From NCBI RefSeq assembly GCF_900324465.2, contig NC_046616.1, positions 11,558,547 through 11,622,546 of the forward strand: a stretch of 64,000 bases of DNA, in the 5' to 3' direction. Numbering within the stretch: the first letter of the stretch is position 1; every line of letters starts with the position of its first letter. The position numbers were made by a program, and so were the translations under genes. Shown here in pieces: positions 63,439 to 64,000 of this stretch. Source of the stretch: Anabas testudineus. Its lineage: Eukaryota > Chordata > Actinopteri > Anabantiformes > Anabantidae. The notes beneath the pieces were generated by a model that saw nothing but the letters and a program-made list of their open reading frames with translations, ran no database searches and was not told where the DNA came from.

Positions 63439-64000
63439 GTCTGTAGTCTGTAACCAGAAGCAAGACACAATTTATTAATCTAATTAATAAAACAGTAAGA
63501 AAGTAATTTAAGTGGAAAACCTATATCTCCTCACCAAAATAAAATAAAAGCTGCCATTTAACCATTATCCAAAAATATTTTCTTATTCTTAAAAACATAC
63601 ACAGAAATGATTATTCTTATTTTTAACAATCTAATGTAATTCCTGTGATGAAAATCTCAATAAATTATTTGCATATCACGTTGGACTCATGATAACAGTT
63701 TTCATAAATAAAACTAGATACATTTTTAATGTTGCTGCTTGGCATTTTGGTCAACTCTCTTCACAGCCACAAAGTAGAAAACCGTATTATGGTAAGAGGC
63801 ATAAGAGGTTGACTTCAGTTGTCCCAGGACAAAAAACAGTGCTGCCTCAGCAAAAGCAGCCTTACACTTGGCCACCATTGCTATGTTTTCATGGGTTGGT
63901 TATAGAGATTATCACATAGTTAAAATAAATAGTTGTTCAGAAACATACAACAATTGGCGTTTGTTTAGACTTCAGTTATAAACACATTCAAATTAAAAGG
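63439..64000 (+). other. atp5pb: atp5pb intron 3 (partial)
   Basis: AT-rich intronic sequence to the right edge. No exon with the expected GPYVLGTGL-type continuation is seen before the window ends. Confidence 0.7.

Noticed and set aside
63198-63446. Unspliced frame across atp5pb exon 3 beginning MYFCYIIYL
   Set aside because: The upstream part is intron. The real exon begins at 63293 after an AG acceptor and aligns with the mitochondrial ATP synthase b leader.
1-64000. CRISPR arrays, tRNA and rRNA genes, retroviral or other virus-like elements
   Set aside because: No spaced direct repeats, no complete cloverleaf with both internal promoter boxes, no rRNA core motifs, and no LTR, gag, pol or env-like sequence seen. 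The only tRNA-like sequence is the truncated SINE at 52,793-52,983.

Overview
This window is vertebrate nuclear DNA from a ray-finned fish, most likely a percomorph teleost. Large introns with GT-AG borders, CpG-rich promoters, Tc1-type transposon remnants and teleost-style dispersed repeats all point that way. The encoded proteins match vertebrate families closely but read as fish versions. I rebuilt gene models by hand from splice sites and reading-frame phase. In every multi-exon model the exon lengths sum to a whole number of codons.

Layout. About 1-18,400 holds no gene I can support: simple repeats, a Tc1-like fragment and one weak decayed-looking coding stretch. About 18,430-25,800 is spsb1 (+): CpG-island noncoding exon, 4 kb intron carrying a Tc1 transposase fossil, main coding exon, SOCS-box exon. 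About 30,800-37,930 is slc25a33 (+), a seven-exon mitochondrial pyrimidine nucleotide carrier. 40,076-43,473 (+) encodes a small membrane receptor with the order SRCR-Ig-Ig-TM that I cannot assign to a named gene. Four minus-strand genes follow: emerin (45,547-47,557), an unrecognised acidic protein with a PP1-type KVQF motif and a hydrophobic C-terminal tail (48,693-51,527), a secreted DNase I-family enzyme (52,144-53,992) and traf3ip3 (55,608-60,290). The right edge holds the first three coding exons of atp5pb (+), divergent from traf3ip3.

Gene relationships. spsb1-slc25a33 matches human 1p36.22 gene order. emd next to a DNase I-like gene recalls human Xq28 (EMD-RPL10-DNASE1L1). traf3ip3 and atp5pb have human counterparts at two other places on chromosome 1, so the window is a mosaic of ancestral blocks. 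There is no operon. Shared themes are mitochondrial function (slc25a33, atp5pb), nuclear envelope (emd), and immunity or DNA clearance (SRCR-Ig receptor, traf3ip3, DNase).

The best leads for something undescribed are the SRCR-Ig-Ig receptor, the acidic tail-anchored PP1-docking candidate, the C-terminal RNEL signal on the DNase, and the clustering of GCTAACGTTAGC-like palindromes just downstream of plus-strand promoters.
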